From assembly GCA_905221605.1 (NCBI GenBank), contig CAJNDS010002835.1:64001-128000 (forward strand): DNA of 64,000 nt. The letters are read 5' to 3'. A program made the translations under genes and the position numbers. The stretch's first letter is position 1; every line of letters starts with the position of its first letter. This stretch comes from Symbiodinium natans. Its lineage: Eukaryota; Sar; Dinophyceae; Suessiales; Symbiodiniaceae. Below, piece after piece: positions 9,172 through 21,353 of this stretch. The notes under the pieces were generated by a model. The model was not told the origin of the DNA, searched no databases, and worked only from the letters and a program-made list of their open reading frames with translations.

Positions 9172-12100
9172 ATGCTGCGTCGAAATGCACGGCTTCGGAA
9201 GGAGTATCTTTACAAGAAGGCACCCGCTTCCCAGCTCGACCGTACTAACACACCCCCAAAAGCGCCAGGCCTTGGAAGACAAGGAAGCCACCACCTTCGA
9301 CAAGAAGCGGAAGCTCCAGGAGGCCTGCGGGCACTGAAGCAAGTAATTTGCTGCACAATGGCGAGAGCGACGTCTCGTCTTTTTCATTGTTGAGGCCCTG
9401 GAGAGTCAGAAGCCCATCCCCACAGAGCTGCGGGGCGAGGACAGGAAGCTTCGCAAGGCACCGCACGCGTGGTATAGCACAGCCCCCCTGAGCATGCCAG
9501 ATGTTCTTGAAATTGGTTTTGGATGATTCTTGGCATGAGTTGAAGTTGAAGCGTGGAATATCTTCAGCTGTCAGGTGCTGGACCTTGCGGACGAAAGGAC
9601 GAAGGAGCAGCGGAAAGCCATGGACGACGAGTATGCCTACCTGGGCGTCAAGGACCCGAAGGTCAGACAGGGTTTCCTTGGGTTTCTGCGCCTCAAAGCG
9701 CTGGCAGCTGCAGCTTCCCATGCCAGAATCTGATCCGCAAGCTTGAATGAAGGCCATGGGCAGTTATGATGCAGATATGATACTAAGATATTGGATACGG
9801 GTGCAAGAGTCTTCTGCTCCCAAAAGCACCAATTGATACTGTGATACGTGAAACCTAGGAACCCAAATCAAAGCGAAGCACAACGCAAATTTCGTGCTCT
9901 CCAAGACACCCCATCGTGCTTAAATTAAACCCCCCAATTACACGGGGTATCCCAGAAAGACGAAAAGTGAAAAGGTGGCGAAAGAAAACAAAGGTTCCCA
10001 AAAGGTGAAATGAGTCTCCATATCTTATACCTTCATCAAGCCCTCGGATTCATGTCAAGCCCTCAGATCATCGGAAGAAAATCCATTTGATGTCTATTAT
10101 TCATCATATCTCACCTGCGCGGGGGAGTGTCCTGGTCGAGGACAACTATGATATTGATAATGTGCACTCTCACATGACCCGGGCTGACCTGGGGTGACCT
10201 ATAGGGTGCAGTTCTGGCGGAAAAGCCCTGCAGAGCAGGGTTCTAGGGCGGAGAAGCCAAGACGTCTGCCAATGATCGAGGGAGATCAGGGACTCAGAGT
10301 AGAGTCAACTATTGTGCTTGCCTGTCAGCTCGGCCCATGCCAGGTGTTGGTCACCACGTCTCGCGATCCGTCCTCCCGCCTGAGTCAGTTTCTGAAGGAG
10401 CTCCGGATGCTGTTTCTCGGCGAGAAGTGAAGCCGGTAAATTTCAATTGACTCGGTGGAAATGAGTGACAATGTTGACTTGGGCACCTGTGGGTCGACGA
10501 GGGCAATATGCGAACTCAGAACTACTGAGCTTAACTCGAGCAAGAATCATGTAAACAACTGACGCATGCAGTATCCGCATGCGCATGTACGCACTTCATC
10601 TATATATAGATTCTAGATAGATATATATATATATACAACTTGATGCATTCAATTAATTTGTTGTTCCTCCCCCTCCGCCTTGAGCTGCATCACCACAAAC
10701 TCACTTCAGGCGTCCTGCTTGTAGGATGAACGGCCTACAGTTAACACTAAACACACAAGAAGCCAGACTGGCCAACTGGAACTGGATAAATCGGAGCGAC
10801 GATCGATCCTGACCGGCTATACTTGGCCCAACAAGCCTAAGCAGGGGAGCATTCCCAGAGCATCACCCCAGCACAGAAGATTCCACTCTCGAGTCCGTGG
10901 CTTCCGTAAATGAAGCTCTACATAGAGCACACACATACATACTACACATATATGTATATATACGCACACTTGCGTACAATGACGAAACATGTATATATAT
11001 ATATATATGTGGTCACCCCCCCCCCCCCCCCCCCCAATGGACCAACCTCCAACCCCAATGGACCCACATCGGCATGTATAAGGTTCTCGAGACACTGCAG
11101 CCTGCCATGCTTTCCCTGTCTACTTCTTTATGCTTTTTTGTGCTTCCTGTGCTTTTTTGGTGCTTTTTTTCGTGCATTTTTGTGTGTTTTGCATTCTTTT
11201 GTGTTTTTTGTGTTTTTTATGTTTTTTGTTGCACTTTTTGCACTTTTTGCACTTTTTGCACTTTTTGCACTTTTTGCACTTTTTGCACTTTTTGCACTTT
11301 TTGCACTTTTTGCACTTTTTTGCACTTTTGTCTAGTTCACAACATTTTTGCAAATATTTGTCCTCTTGAATGTGCTTTTCCAATCCAAAAACACAAAATC
11401 CCAAAAATCCAAAATTCTCCGGACAATCTCCCAGGAAACTTTGGGTTTTTGGATTTTTGGATTTTTGGATTTTGAAGATTTTTCACATTCGAGGTTCTCC
11501 TTTTTTTGACTGAAAAGAGGGCGGCCACTCAAATGCACCCTTATCAGAGTTTCAATTGCGTCCTAAGTACTCGAAACGTAAGCACTAAATTCACAGGATA
11601 TCATTAAATGGCATATCCTAGATGGTTTTGATTATACAGGTTGTGAATTTGAGAACCATGTCAAGTCCTACTTTTTCAAATCACTGAGGTAAACACGTAC
11701 GTGTGTTATTCACAGGGCTTTGCTAAGCAGGCTTTAGCAGAGAAAGCCCATATTTGCCAATATCTACTTTTGTGCATCTAAAAGAAGCTGAATTATCATT
11801 TTTTCCAAGAACAACCATTCTGGGATCGTAGTACCTGCTGTTTAAGAAAGGTTATATGTCATGAACACCCTGACTTTGCGATAACGAGTGTTTTAGTTTT
11901 CTGATCCTTTAATTCAGGCTCTTAATATTGAGTTGCCCACCTGTGATCATTGCAGTAAACCCTGCTCGAATCTGATTAACGTCTTAACTAAGTACTCGAT
12001 TGAAGACTGTATCGTTAAATTCCTAAGTAGCCTGCTCATAAAGCCAATGAGATTTCGAAATATCCTACTCAAACAGCCAACAAGAAGCTGAACAGAAGCG

Positions 12101-14977
12101 TTCAAGACAGTAATAGGGCTTAGGCCCAATATACGGCTAGTGCACTGTCCACTCGAGGGTCAGGGACTTCCTGTATGGAAGTGAAGTGTGCATTCATTTC
12201 CAGGGCGCGCATTTCATGCTATGAGGTTCGGTTGAACTTTTATTTTATAATCTTGCATATGGAGCCCCTGTAAGTATCTCGTGTATATAAGAGGGCGGCC
12301 CTTCAAAGGTACCCTTATCAGAGTTTCAATGGCGTCCTACTCGAAACGTGAACACTAAATTCACAGGATATTAAATGGCATATTCTAGAAGGTTTTGACT
12401 ATACTGTTTCCGTATATGAGAACCATGTAAAGTCTTAGTTTTTCAAATCACTGAGAAAAACACGTACATGTGTTATGCACAGGCCTTTGCGAAGGAGGCT
12501 TTAACAAAGAAAGCCTATATTTGCCAATATCTAATTTTATGCATCTGAAAGAAGCTGAAATATCATTTCTTCAATAAGAACCATTCTGGGATCCTAGTAC
12601 CTACTGTTTAGAAAAGGTTATCTCTTATGAAAGCCCTTACTTTGTGATACGAGTGCTTTAGTTTTTTGAACAGGATTCCAAGTAGTTCACTAGCCAGAGA
12701 CTGGACCTAAGCCCTACTACTTTCTTGAACGCTTCTAATCGCTTTTTGAGCAGGATATTTCAACATCTTATTGGCTCTTTGAGCAGGCTACTTGGGATTC
12801 ATTCACGTTTTGGATGTTTTTGAAATTCTGACAAGGGTACATGTGAATGGCCGCCCTCTTATAAGTCAAAAAATAGGAGAACCTCGAATGTGAAAAATCT
12901 TCCAAATCCCAAAATGCAAAAATCCCCAAATCCAAAACTCCAAAAATCCCAAAATCCCAAAATCCAAAAATCCAAAGTTTCCTGGGAGATTGTCCGGAGA
13001 ATTTTGGGTTTTTGGATTTTTGGATTTTTGGATATTTTGATTTTTGGATTTTTGGATTGGAAAAGCACATTCAAAAGGACAAATATTTGCAAAAATATTG
13101 TGAAACTAGACAAAAGTGAAAAAAAAGTGCAAAAAGTGCAAAAAAGTGCAAAAAGTGCAAGAAGTACAAAAAAGCACGAAAAAGCACAAAAACATAAACA
13201 AACATAAAAAAGCACAAAATCCAAAAACCCAAAAAAGCCAAACAACCCAAAGTTTCCTGGGAGATTGTCCGGGGAACGTTGGGTTTTTGGATTTTTGGAT
13301 TTCTTTTCCATTTCGCGGTTGGTCCATTGGGGGGGTGAGCATATATATATATATAAATCTATATAGTGGAAAAGTGCTTGCTTCGGTGTTTCTGTTTCTT
13401 TTTTTCGATGGCTCGTCACGTAAAACTGCTGCGTCGTCACCTTAATGATTCGTGCAAGGTTCCCAGGAGCCCAACGGATGAACCGCGGAAGTTATGTCGT
13501 GAAGGACCACGGGTGCAACCTCTTCGCTGCTTGACCCTGTTGCGCCTGTGGTTCAAGGACCTGATGCAGTTGGCCCGGTCGCACGAGATGACAGACGCGG
13601 GCTGCCCGGATGTGACACATTGTATGCGTTACTTTGGACATCAAGTGTCCAGCTGCAGTTGTTGTTGGGGGGAAGAATCGAAGAAGCCGCTGCGAAGGTG
13701 ATCCTGGTACACGAGCACCGGGGCGAACCCGACGGCATGGTCGTTTGCCATCTGCCCTTCGGGCCCACCGCCTACTTCGGCGGGGACCCCGGAGGAAGTA
13801 CATGGTGAGTACATGGTATGAGGCGCGTGACAAGCATCCAAGCATCGCATTGTGGCCCAAGGCCTCTCCAACGTGGTGCTGCGCCACGACCTGGCGGAAA
13901 AGCCCCCGGCCATGTCCGAGGTGCCCCAGAGATCTGCAAAGGGCTTGCAAGCACAGCATCACGATGAAAGGCGTTCTTCTGATGCAGACATCTCTCGATT
14001 TGCAAGGCCAGTCCCCACCTGCTCTTCCACGGCTTCACGGCCAAGACGGGACTGCGGGTGAAGACGATCCTCCAGGCCCATATTTCTGTGTGTACTTGTT
14101 TTTGTATGGCATTTGCGCACGGACTGAAAAGATAATTATGCCTGAGTGCAACTCAACGAAGCTGAACGGGTGCAGGGCTGTTCAATTCCTTGGAAGGCGC
14201 TGTTCCCACCGGCCAAGCAAGCAGGCGACCGGGTCATGACCTTCGCGAACCGCCCCTTGTCTCCAAAAGCGCTCGTGCCAATCTGCTGCGCAACATGCCG
14301 CATAAAGCCCGCAGCAGAACACGCCCCGGAATGCCCATGCTTCCCCGATTCCGCGACATCTTCCGAGACCACGACGTGATTCACTTCCGGCACCACAGCT
14401 TCGCAAGGACAGGATGGGTGTTGCCGGCGTTGCCGGTGCGGTAGTCACAAGCCGCCACAGTAGAGAGTGGAGTGAGTGGCGAGTCTGTCAGGCCGAAGGG
14501 CCCAGCTGGCGACGGACACCGCTCCCGCGTAAGCCGGCACAACAACGGTCACCGGAGTTTCGCAGGCCTGGGGTTGCGGTACGGCGGTGCCACCGATCAG
14601 GCGAAGGACGTAGCTCTCACCGAGAACGGTCCCAGATTCCAGATGAGGTGCAACACTGCGTAGCACTGCAGTGCGAAGAGTGGCCAGGAGAATTCCTGCG
14701 CTCAATTGTTGCAGGCTTTTTCGCGTGGAGCTGGGGACGGTCGACATGAAGGATGTGGAGGCGCAGATGGTGCAAAGTACCATGCCTCGTCTGCTCTTCC
14801 ATTCCTCTTGCAATCTGCAGCATGCTGCAGATCTGCTGCATGCTGCAGGTGGAGTGGGTCCTCAGACCGTACTTCAACCGGCAGAAGGAGGCCTTGGCCT
14901 TGCCGGAGGAGAGCTCAGCAACAACAGCTGCAAAACAGCTGCATAACACACTGCACACCCCCTCCCCCACATCTTAA
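9172..14977 (+). CDS. IMP4: U3 snoRNP protein IMP4 (Brix domain), 15 exons, complete
   Basis: IMP4 is a Brix-domain component of the U3 snoRNP that acts in nucleolar pre-18S rRNA processing. Exons, built by hand: 9172-9219, 9269-9322, 9395-9457, 9575-9661, 10344-10419, 13467-13504, 13558-13611, 13698-13779, 13862-13920, 14007-14075, 14197-14251, 14368-14417, 14607-14647, 14715-14769, 14849-14977. All phases agree and the total is 960 nt, 319 residues plus stop (human and yeast proteins are about 290). Landmarks: MLRRNARLRKEYLYKK start, PIPTELRGE, VTTSRDPSSRL, GAQRMNRG, VILVHEHRGEPDG, CHLPFGPTAYFG, SNVVLRHD, VMTFANR, LTENGPRFQMR. Donors are 7 GC, 6 GT and 1 GA. Intron 1 holds a TACTAAC branch site 19 bases before its acceptor. 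An acceptor at 9262 adding two residues is possible for exon 2. Intron 5 (3.0 kb) contains a large inverted-repeat element. Confidence 0.92.
9243..9249 (+). promoter_or_regulatory. Branch-point consensus TACTAAC in IMP4 intron 1
   Basis: A perfect TACTAAC lies 19 bases upstream of the chosen acceptor AG (9267-9268) in a 49-bp intron. It supports the exon model and the use of a GC donor at 9220. Confidence 0.6.
10990..13357. mobile_element. ~2.4-kb foldback-type element with long terminal inverted repeats, inside IMP4 intron 5
   Basis: The ends mirror each other: (TA)n, then GTGGTCACCC with a C20 run, then CCAATGGACCAACC at 10990-11048, against GGTTGGTCCATTGGGGGG, then TGAGC and (TA)n at 13319-13357. 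About 400 bp of further inverted homology follows (11120-11530 against 12845-13300): TTTTTGCAC repeats, CAAATATTTGTCCTCTTGAA, and TCTCCGGACAATCTCCCAGG with their reverse complements. The core holds a roughly 390-bp direct duplication (11518-11905 and 12290-12680) and another inverted pair (12020-12125 against 12690-12800). No transposase frame is visible, so it is a non-autonomous foldback or MITE-like element. It sits in the sense direction of a housekeeping gene and leaves about 570 and 110 bp of intron on either side. Confidence 0.8.
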
Positions 14978-16073
14978 AAGCTTTTATGAGCATTTTGCGG
15001 TATTTTGCCATTTTGCAGGAAGACGACGAGCAGAAAGCCACCTGAGCAGAGCAACTCCCCACACGAGGCCAGCTCGCAGCAACAAGGGCACGTGCCTTGA
15101 TTCCCTTTGACTATTAACTTGTATATATATATATATATATTATGCCGATGTTGTTGCGCATTGGCTGCGCTCCAGCTTTCAGTAGATTCTCATAGTGTCC
15201 GCTCTGCCTCCGGCTCGAGAGCGGCCGCCAAGACCTGCGGATGTCGACGGCATGCTGCGACGAGGAGACATGACATGCTGTGGCAACCTGTGACGTGCTC
15301 CACCTATAGCCCTATGTTTGCAGTGCCTCCCACCCCCTCTCTTTGGCACAGGCCCTCATGCTTTATGTGCAGACGGCGCAGAAAGGCGAGGCAGTGCGGC
15401 TGTGTTTTTGTTTGGGTCTCCTGAGCTCTTCTGCCCTGCATCTGAGGCTTCTGCCGTGATGGCTGAAGCCGTTGGCGTGCTGCCGGCGGGCGGCCCCAGG
15501 TCTCGGGAGACCACGCGCTCGGTGTGGAAACCGTACAGTTGACATTGCCCTGTGTGCCTGTGTGCCTGTGTGCCACTGTGTGCTCCACAATACTCAGTCA
15601 ATACTCGACAAGCCGTTAAGATGTGGATCTTGTGTGCCCTTGAGGGAGAGGCATCTGACGCACCGGGCACCGAGGGCGGGGAGGCATGGATGGAAGCTAC
15701 ATTCGGCTTCTGTTGCGTGTTCTGCAAGATCTCTCCATTTCTCTTTCTCTCTTCTGAAGACGTTTTGGACACACACACACACACTGGTTTATATGCGTAA
15801 TACAAAGGTAGAATCGTAATCTTGTAACATGGCTTGTTAGATTATGGAACTGCATGCTCGCATTCAGTACCATGTAATGTAACGAAATGTAGCGAGACGA
15901 AACGAACTTGAGTTGAATTAGATGAAGTGCGAAGAGCCGTGAAATGGATATGTTAGCTTTACTGTAGAGACATATGATACATTTCCGCATACAAGCGGGT
16001 TCGGTCACAGGTTGCGCGTGTGCGTTGCTGTCTTTGTGGTGTTTCCGGGCGTACCTTTACCGGTCTATCCTGG
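14978..16073. other. No confident gene; short microsatellites
   Basis: Contains a (TA)n tract near 15121-15140, a TGTGTGCC-type short repeat near 15548-15575 and a (CA)n tract near 15768-15783. Open frames of 60-150 codons occur on both strands but overlap one another and show no domain. Confidence 0.45.
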
Positions 16074-19000
16074 ACCAGAAAAATACCCAGCTGATGCTCA
16101 TGATGCTCGGCTCTCGCCTCGTCACATCTGCACAATCACTCGGTCGAAGGGTTTTGCAAACGTCTGGAGGTTAGGGGGCCATTGAACCAGAAAAGTTCCC
16201 AGCTGATGCTCATGATGCTCGCCTCCAGCCTCGTCACATCTGCACAATCACTCGGTCGAAGGGTTTTGCAAACGTCTGGAGCTTAGGGGGCCATTGAACC
16301 AGAAAAGTTCCCAGCTGATGCTCATGATGCTCGCCTCCCGCCTCGTCACATCTGCACAATCACTCGGTTGAAGAGTTTTGCAAACGTTTGGAGCTTAGGG
16401 GGCCATTGAACCAGAAAAGTTCCCAGCTGATGCTCATGATGCTCGCCTCCCGCCTCGTCACATCTGCACAATCACTCGGTCGAAAGGGTTTTCCACACGT
16501 CTGGAGCTTAGGGGCCACTGAGCCGGAGAAATTCCCGGCTGATGCTCATGATGCCTGCCTCCCGCCTCGTCACATCTGCACAATCACTCGGTCGAAGGGT
16601 TTTGCAAACGTCTGGAGCTTAGGGGGCCATTGAACCAGAAAAGTTCCCAGCTGATGCTCATGATGCTCGCCTCCCGCCTCGTCACATCTGCACAATCACT
16701 CGGTCGAAAGGGTTTTGCAAACGTTTGGAGCTTAGGGGGCCATTGAACCAGAAAAGTTCCCAGCTGATGCTCATGATGCTCGCCTCCCGCCTCGTCACAT
16801 CTGCACAATCACTCGGTCGAAAGGGTTTTCCACACGTCTGGAGCTTAGGGGGCCATTGAACCAGAAAAGTTCCCAGCTGATGCTCATGATGCTCGCCTCC
16901 CGCCTCGTCACATCTGCACAATCACTCGGTTGAAGAGTTTTGCAAACGTTTGGAGCTTAGGGGGCCATTGAACCAGAAAAGCTCCCAGCTGATGCTCATG
17001 ATGCTCGCCTCCCGCCTCGTCACATCTGCACAATCACTCGGTCGAAAGGGTTTTCCACACGTCTGGAGCTTAGGGGCCACTGAGCCGGAGAAATTCCCGG
17101 CTGATGCTCATGATGCCTGCCTCCCGCCTCGTCACATCTGCACAATCACTCGGTCGAAGGGTTTTGCAAACTTCTGGAGCTTAGGGGGCCATTGAACCAG
17201 AAAAACCCCCAGCTGATGCTCATGATGCTCGCCTCCCGCCTCGTCACATCTGCACAATCAGTCGGTCGAAAGGGTTTTGCAAACGTTTGGAGCTTAGGGG
17301 GCCATTGAACCAGAAAAGTTCCCAGCTGATGCTCATGATGCTCGCCTCCCGCCTCGTCACATCTGCACAATCACTCGGTCGAAAGGGTTTTGCAAACGTC
17401 TGGAGCTTAGGGGGCCATTGAACCAGAAAAGTTCCCAGCTGATGCTCATGATGCTCGCCTCCCGCCTCGTCACATCTGCACAATCACTCGGTCGAAAGGG
17501 TTTTGCAAACGTCTGGAGCTTAGGGGGCCATTGAACCAGAAAAGTTCCCAGCTGATGCTCATGATGCTCGCCTCCCGCCTCGTCACATCTGCACAATCAC
17601 TCGGTCGAAAGGGTTTTCCACACGTCTGGAGCTTAGGGGCCACTGAGCCGGAGAAATTCCCGGCTGATGCTCATGATGCCTGCCTCCCGCCTCGTCACAT
17701 CTGCACAATCACTCGGTCGAAGGGTTTTGCAAACGTCTGGAGCTTAGGGGGCCATTGAACCAGAAAAGTTCCCAGCTGATGCTCATGATGCTCGCCTCCC
17801 GCCTCGTCACATCTGCACAATCACTCGGTCGAAAGGGTTTTGCAAACGTTTGGAGCTTAGGGGGCCATTGAACCAGAAAAGTTCCCAGCTGATGCTCATG
17901 ATGCTCGCCTCCCGCCTCGTCACATCTGCACAATCACTCGGTCGAAAGGGTTTTCCAAACGTCTGGAGCTTAGGGGGCCATTGAACCAGAAAAGTTCCCA
18001 GCTGATGCTCATGATGCTCGCCTCCCGCCTCGTCACATCTGCACAATGACTCGGTTGAAGAGTTTTGCAAACGTTTGGAGCTTAGGGGGCCATTGAACCA
18101 GAAAAGTTCCCAGCTGATGCTCATGATGCTCGCCTCCCGCCTCGTCACATCTGCACAATCACTCGGTCGAAAGGGTTTTCCACACGTCTGGAGCTTAGGG
18201 GCCACTGAGCCGGAGAAATTCCCGGCTGATGCTCATGATGCCTGCCTCCCGCCTCGTCACATCTGCACAATCACTCGGTCGAAGGGTTTTGCAAACTTCT
18301 GGAGCTTAGGGGGCCATTGAACCAGAAAAACCCCCAGCTGATGCTCATGATGCTCGCCTCCCGCCTCGTCACATCTGCACAATCAGTCGGTCGAAAGGGT
18401 TTTGCAAACGTTTGGAGCTTAGGGGGCCATTGAACCAGAAAAGTTCCCAGCTGATGCTCATGATGCTCGCCTCCCGCCTCGTCACATCTGCACAATCACT
18501 CGGTCGAAAGGGTTTTGCAAACGTCTGGAGCTTAGGGGGCCATTGAACCAGAAAAGTTCCCAGCTGATGCTCATGATGCTCGCCTCCCGCCTCGTCACAT
18601 CTGCACAATCACTCGGTCGAAAGGGTTTTGCAAACGTCTGGAGCTTAGGGGCCATTGAACCAGAAAAGTTCCCAGCTGATGCTCATGATGCTCGCCTCCC
18701 GCCTCGTCACATCTGCACAATCACTCGGTCGAAAGGGTTTTGCAAACGTCTGGAGCTTAGGGGGCAAAGTTCCCAGCTGATGCTCATGATGCTCGCCTCC
18801 CGCCTCGTCACATCTGCACAATCACTCGGTCGAAAGGGTTTTGCAAACGTTTGGAGCTTAGGGGGCCATTGAACCAGAAAAGTTCCCAGCTGATGCTCAT
18901 GATGCTCGCCTCCCGCCGTCACATCTGCACAATCACTCGGTCGAAAGGGTTTTGCAAACGTCTGGAGCTTAGGGGGCCATTGAACCAGAAAAGTTCCCAG

Positions 19001-20604
19001 CTGATGCTCATGATGCTCGCCTCCCGCCTCGTCACATCTGCACAATCACTCGGTCGAAAGGGTTTTGCAAACGTCTGGAGCTTAGGGGGCCATTGAACCA
19101 GAAAAGTTCCCAGCTGATGCTCATGATGCTCGCCTCCCGCCTCGTCACATCTGCACAATCACTCGGTCGAAGGGTTTTGCAAACGTCTGGAGCTTAGGGG
19201 GCCATTGAACCAGAAAAGTTCCCAGCTGATGCTCATGATGCTCGCCTCCCGCCTCGTCACATCTGCACAATCACTCGGTCGAAAGGGTTTTGCAAACGTC
19301 TGGAGCTTAGGGGGCCATTGAACCAGAAAAGTTCCCAGCTGATGCTCATGATGCTCGCCTCCCGCCGTCACATCTGCACAATCACTCGGTCGAAAGGGTT
19401 TTGCAAACGTCTGGAGCTTAGGGGGCCATTGAACCAGAAAAGTTCCCAGCTGATGCTCATGATGCTCGCCTCCCGCCTCGTCACATCTGCACAATCACTC
19501 GGTCGAAAGGGTTTTGCAAACGTCTGGAGCTTAGGGGGCCATTGAACCAGAAAAGTTCCCAGCTGATGCTCATGATGCTCGCCTCCCGCCTCGTCACATC
19601 TGCACAATCACTCGGTTGAAGAGTTTTGCAAACGTTTGGAGCTTAGGGGGCCATTGAACCAGAAAAGTTCCCAGCTGATGCTCATGATGCTCGCCTCCCG
19701 CCTCGTCACATCTGCACAATCACTCGGTCGAAAGGGTTTTCCACACGTCTGGAGCTTAGGGGCCACTGAGCCGGAGAAATTCCCGGCTGATGCTCATGAT
19801 GCCTGCCTCCCGCCTCGTCACATCTGCACAATCACTCGGTCGAAGGGTTTTGCAAACGTCTGGAGCTTAGGGGGCCATTGAACCAGAAAAGTTCCCAGCT
19901 GATGCTCATGATGCTCGCCTCCCGCCTCGTCACATCTGCACAATCACGTCGGCTCGAAAGGGCTCATGATTGCACATCTGCACGTCGAAAGGGTTTTGCA
20001 AACGTCTGGAGCTTAGGGGGCCATTGAACCAGAAAAGTTCCCAGCTGATGCTCATGATGCTCGCCTCCCGCCTCGTCACATCTGCACAATCACTCGGTCG
20101 AAGGGTTTTGCAAACGTCTGGAGCTTAGGGGGCCATTGCCAGAAAAGTTCCCAGCTGATGCTCATGATGCTCGCCTCCCGCCTCGTCACATCTGCACAAT
20201 CACTCGGTCGAAAGGGTTTTGCAAACGTCTGGAGCTTAGGGGGCCATTGAACCAGAAAAGTTCCCAGCTGATGCTCATGATGCTCGCCTCCCGCCTCGTC
20301 ACATCTGCACAATCACTCGGTCGAAAGGGTTTTGCACGTCTGGAGCTTAGGGGGCCATTGAACCAGAAAAGTTCCCAGCTGATGCTCATGATGCTCGCCT
20401 CCCGCCTCGTCACATCTGCACAATCACTCGGTCGAAAGGGTTTTGCAAACGTCTGGAGCTTAGGGGGCCATTGAACCAGAAAAGTTCCCAGCTGATGCTC
20501 ATGATGCTCGCCTCCCGCCTCGTCACATCTGCACAATCACTCGGTCGAAAGGGTTTTGCACACGTTTGGAGCTTAGGGGGCCATTGAACCAGAAAAGTTC
20601 CCAT
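16074..20604. repeat. 112-113-bp satellite, ~40 tandem copies, with higher-order structure
   Basis: The unit contains CAGCTGATGCTCATGATGCT, CGCCTCGTCACATCTGCACA and TCACTCGGTCGAAAGGG. A distinct variant unit, with GCCACTGAGCCGGAG and CCTGCCTCC, appears near 16511, 17072, 17637, 18199 and 19762, mostly 561-565 bases (five units) apart. The block starting near 16950 recurs near 18075, including a shared rare AACTTCTGG variant, so a duplication of about 1,125 bp (ten units) occurred. A few units have internal deletions (for example near 18765 and 19950). The frames are stop-poor but rotate between units, so this is not a gene. Confidence 0.97.
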
Positions 20605-21180
20605 CTTCGTCTTCGTTGAGGAAGTTGCGGTTAGGGATGCTAAGCTAAAGGTCGCATTCATCACCCCACAGAGTGGGCTCCCTTTCCTTTCGCCACAGAA
20701 TGGAAAACCCGAAACTCAAGCCCGAAAGGCCTAAGCCTTAGACCCTAAACCCTGGACCTCAGCACTGAACCCCTATATTCCCCTCTGCGCAAGACCCTGG
20801 GGTCTAGACCCCAAGTCTTGGCTCCGAGCCGACTGCTTGGAGTAGTTTGCCACTAAGATCAGAGCACCTCCCCCAAACCTTCGTGAATGCTTAGAATTCA
20901 CAGGGTTTCAGAGTTGCCGCGCGGCACTCATGCCGGAACAAGAACCGCATGACCATGACCGTAGCCGAGCCCGCTGGGTAATTAACCCTTATACACTAAC
21001 CCCTAACAGCCTAAAACCTGCAACCCTAGACAAACGTTTAAGACACTCAAACACCTGCAACACCCTATGCAAAGACCACAAAACCGTGAAAAGCAAAAAA
21101 CCCTAAAACCCCTAAAACCCTTACAGCCCCGAAAGCAACCAAAACCCCTGAACCCAAGCCTTAAACCCTAAACCCTAAAT
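20605..21180. repeat. Degenerate CCCTAAA telomere-like region
   Basis: Many diverged CCCTAAA, ACCCTAA and CCCTAAAACC words, densest at about 20990-21180 and weaker from 20720. The orientation is opposite to the 4.2-kb region. It begins directly where the 112-bp satellite ends. Confidence 0.6.
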
Positions 21181-21303
21181 CCCCACCCCCCCCGCCCGCC
21201 AACCCCAAACAGAGGGGGGAGGCCTAACCCTGGGTTAGGACTGGGCAATACTGCACCATGTGTGTGTGTGTGTGTGCGTGTACGCATATATGGGTCGTGA
21301 AAA

Positions 21304-21343
<40 letters not shown>

Positions 21344-21353
21344 TGTGTGTGTG
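21181..21353. repeat. C-run and (GT)n microsatellites
   Basis: A C-rich stretch near 21182-21198 is followed by (GT)n tracts at about 21259-21276 and 21306-21353, with an intervening AGAGAGAG. Confidence 0.9.

Noticed and set aside
11120-11404. Lys/Cys or Ser/Ala/Lys repeat frames on the minus strand
   Set aside because: They arise from the TTTTTGCAC tandem repeat in the arm of the foldback element and are mirrored in the opposite arm.
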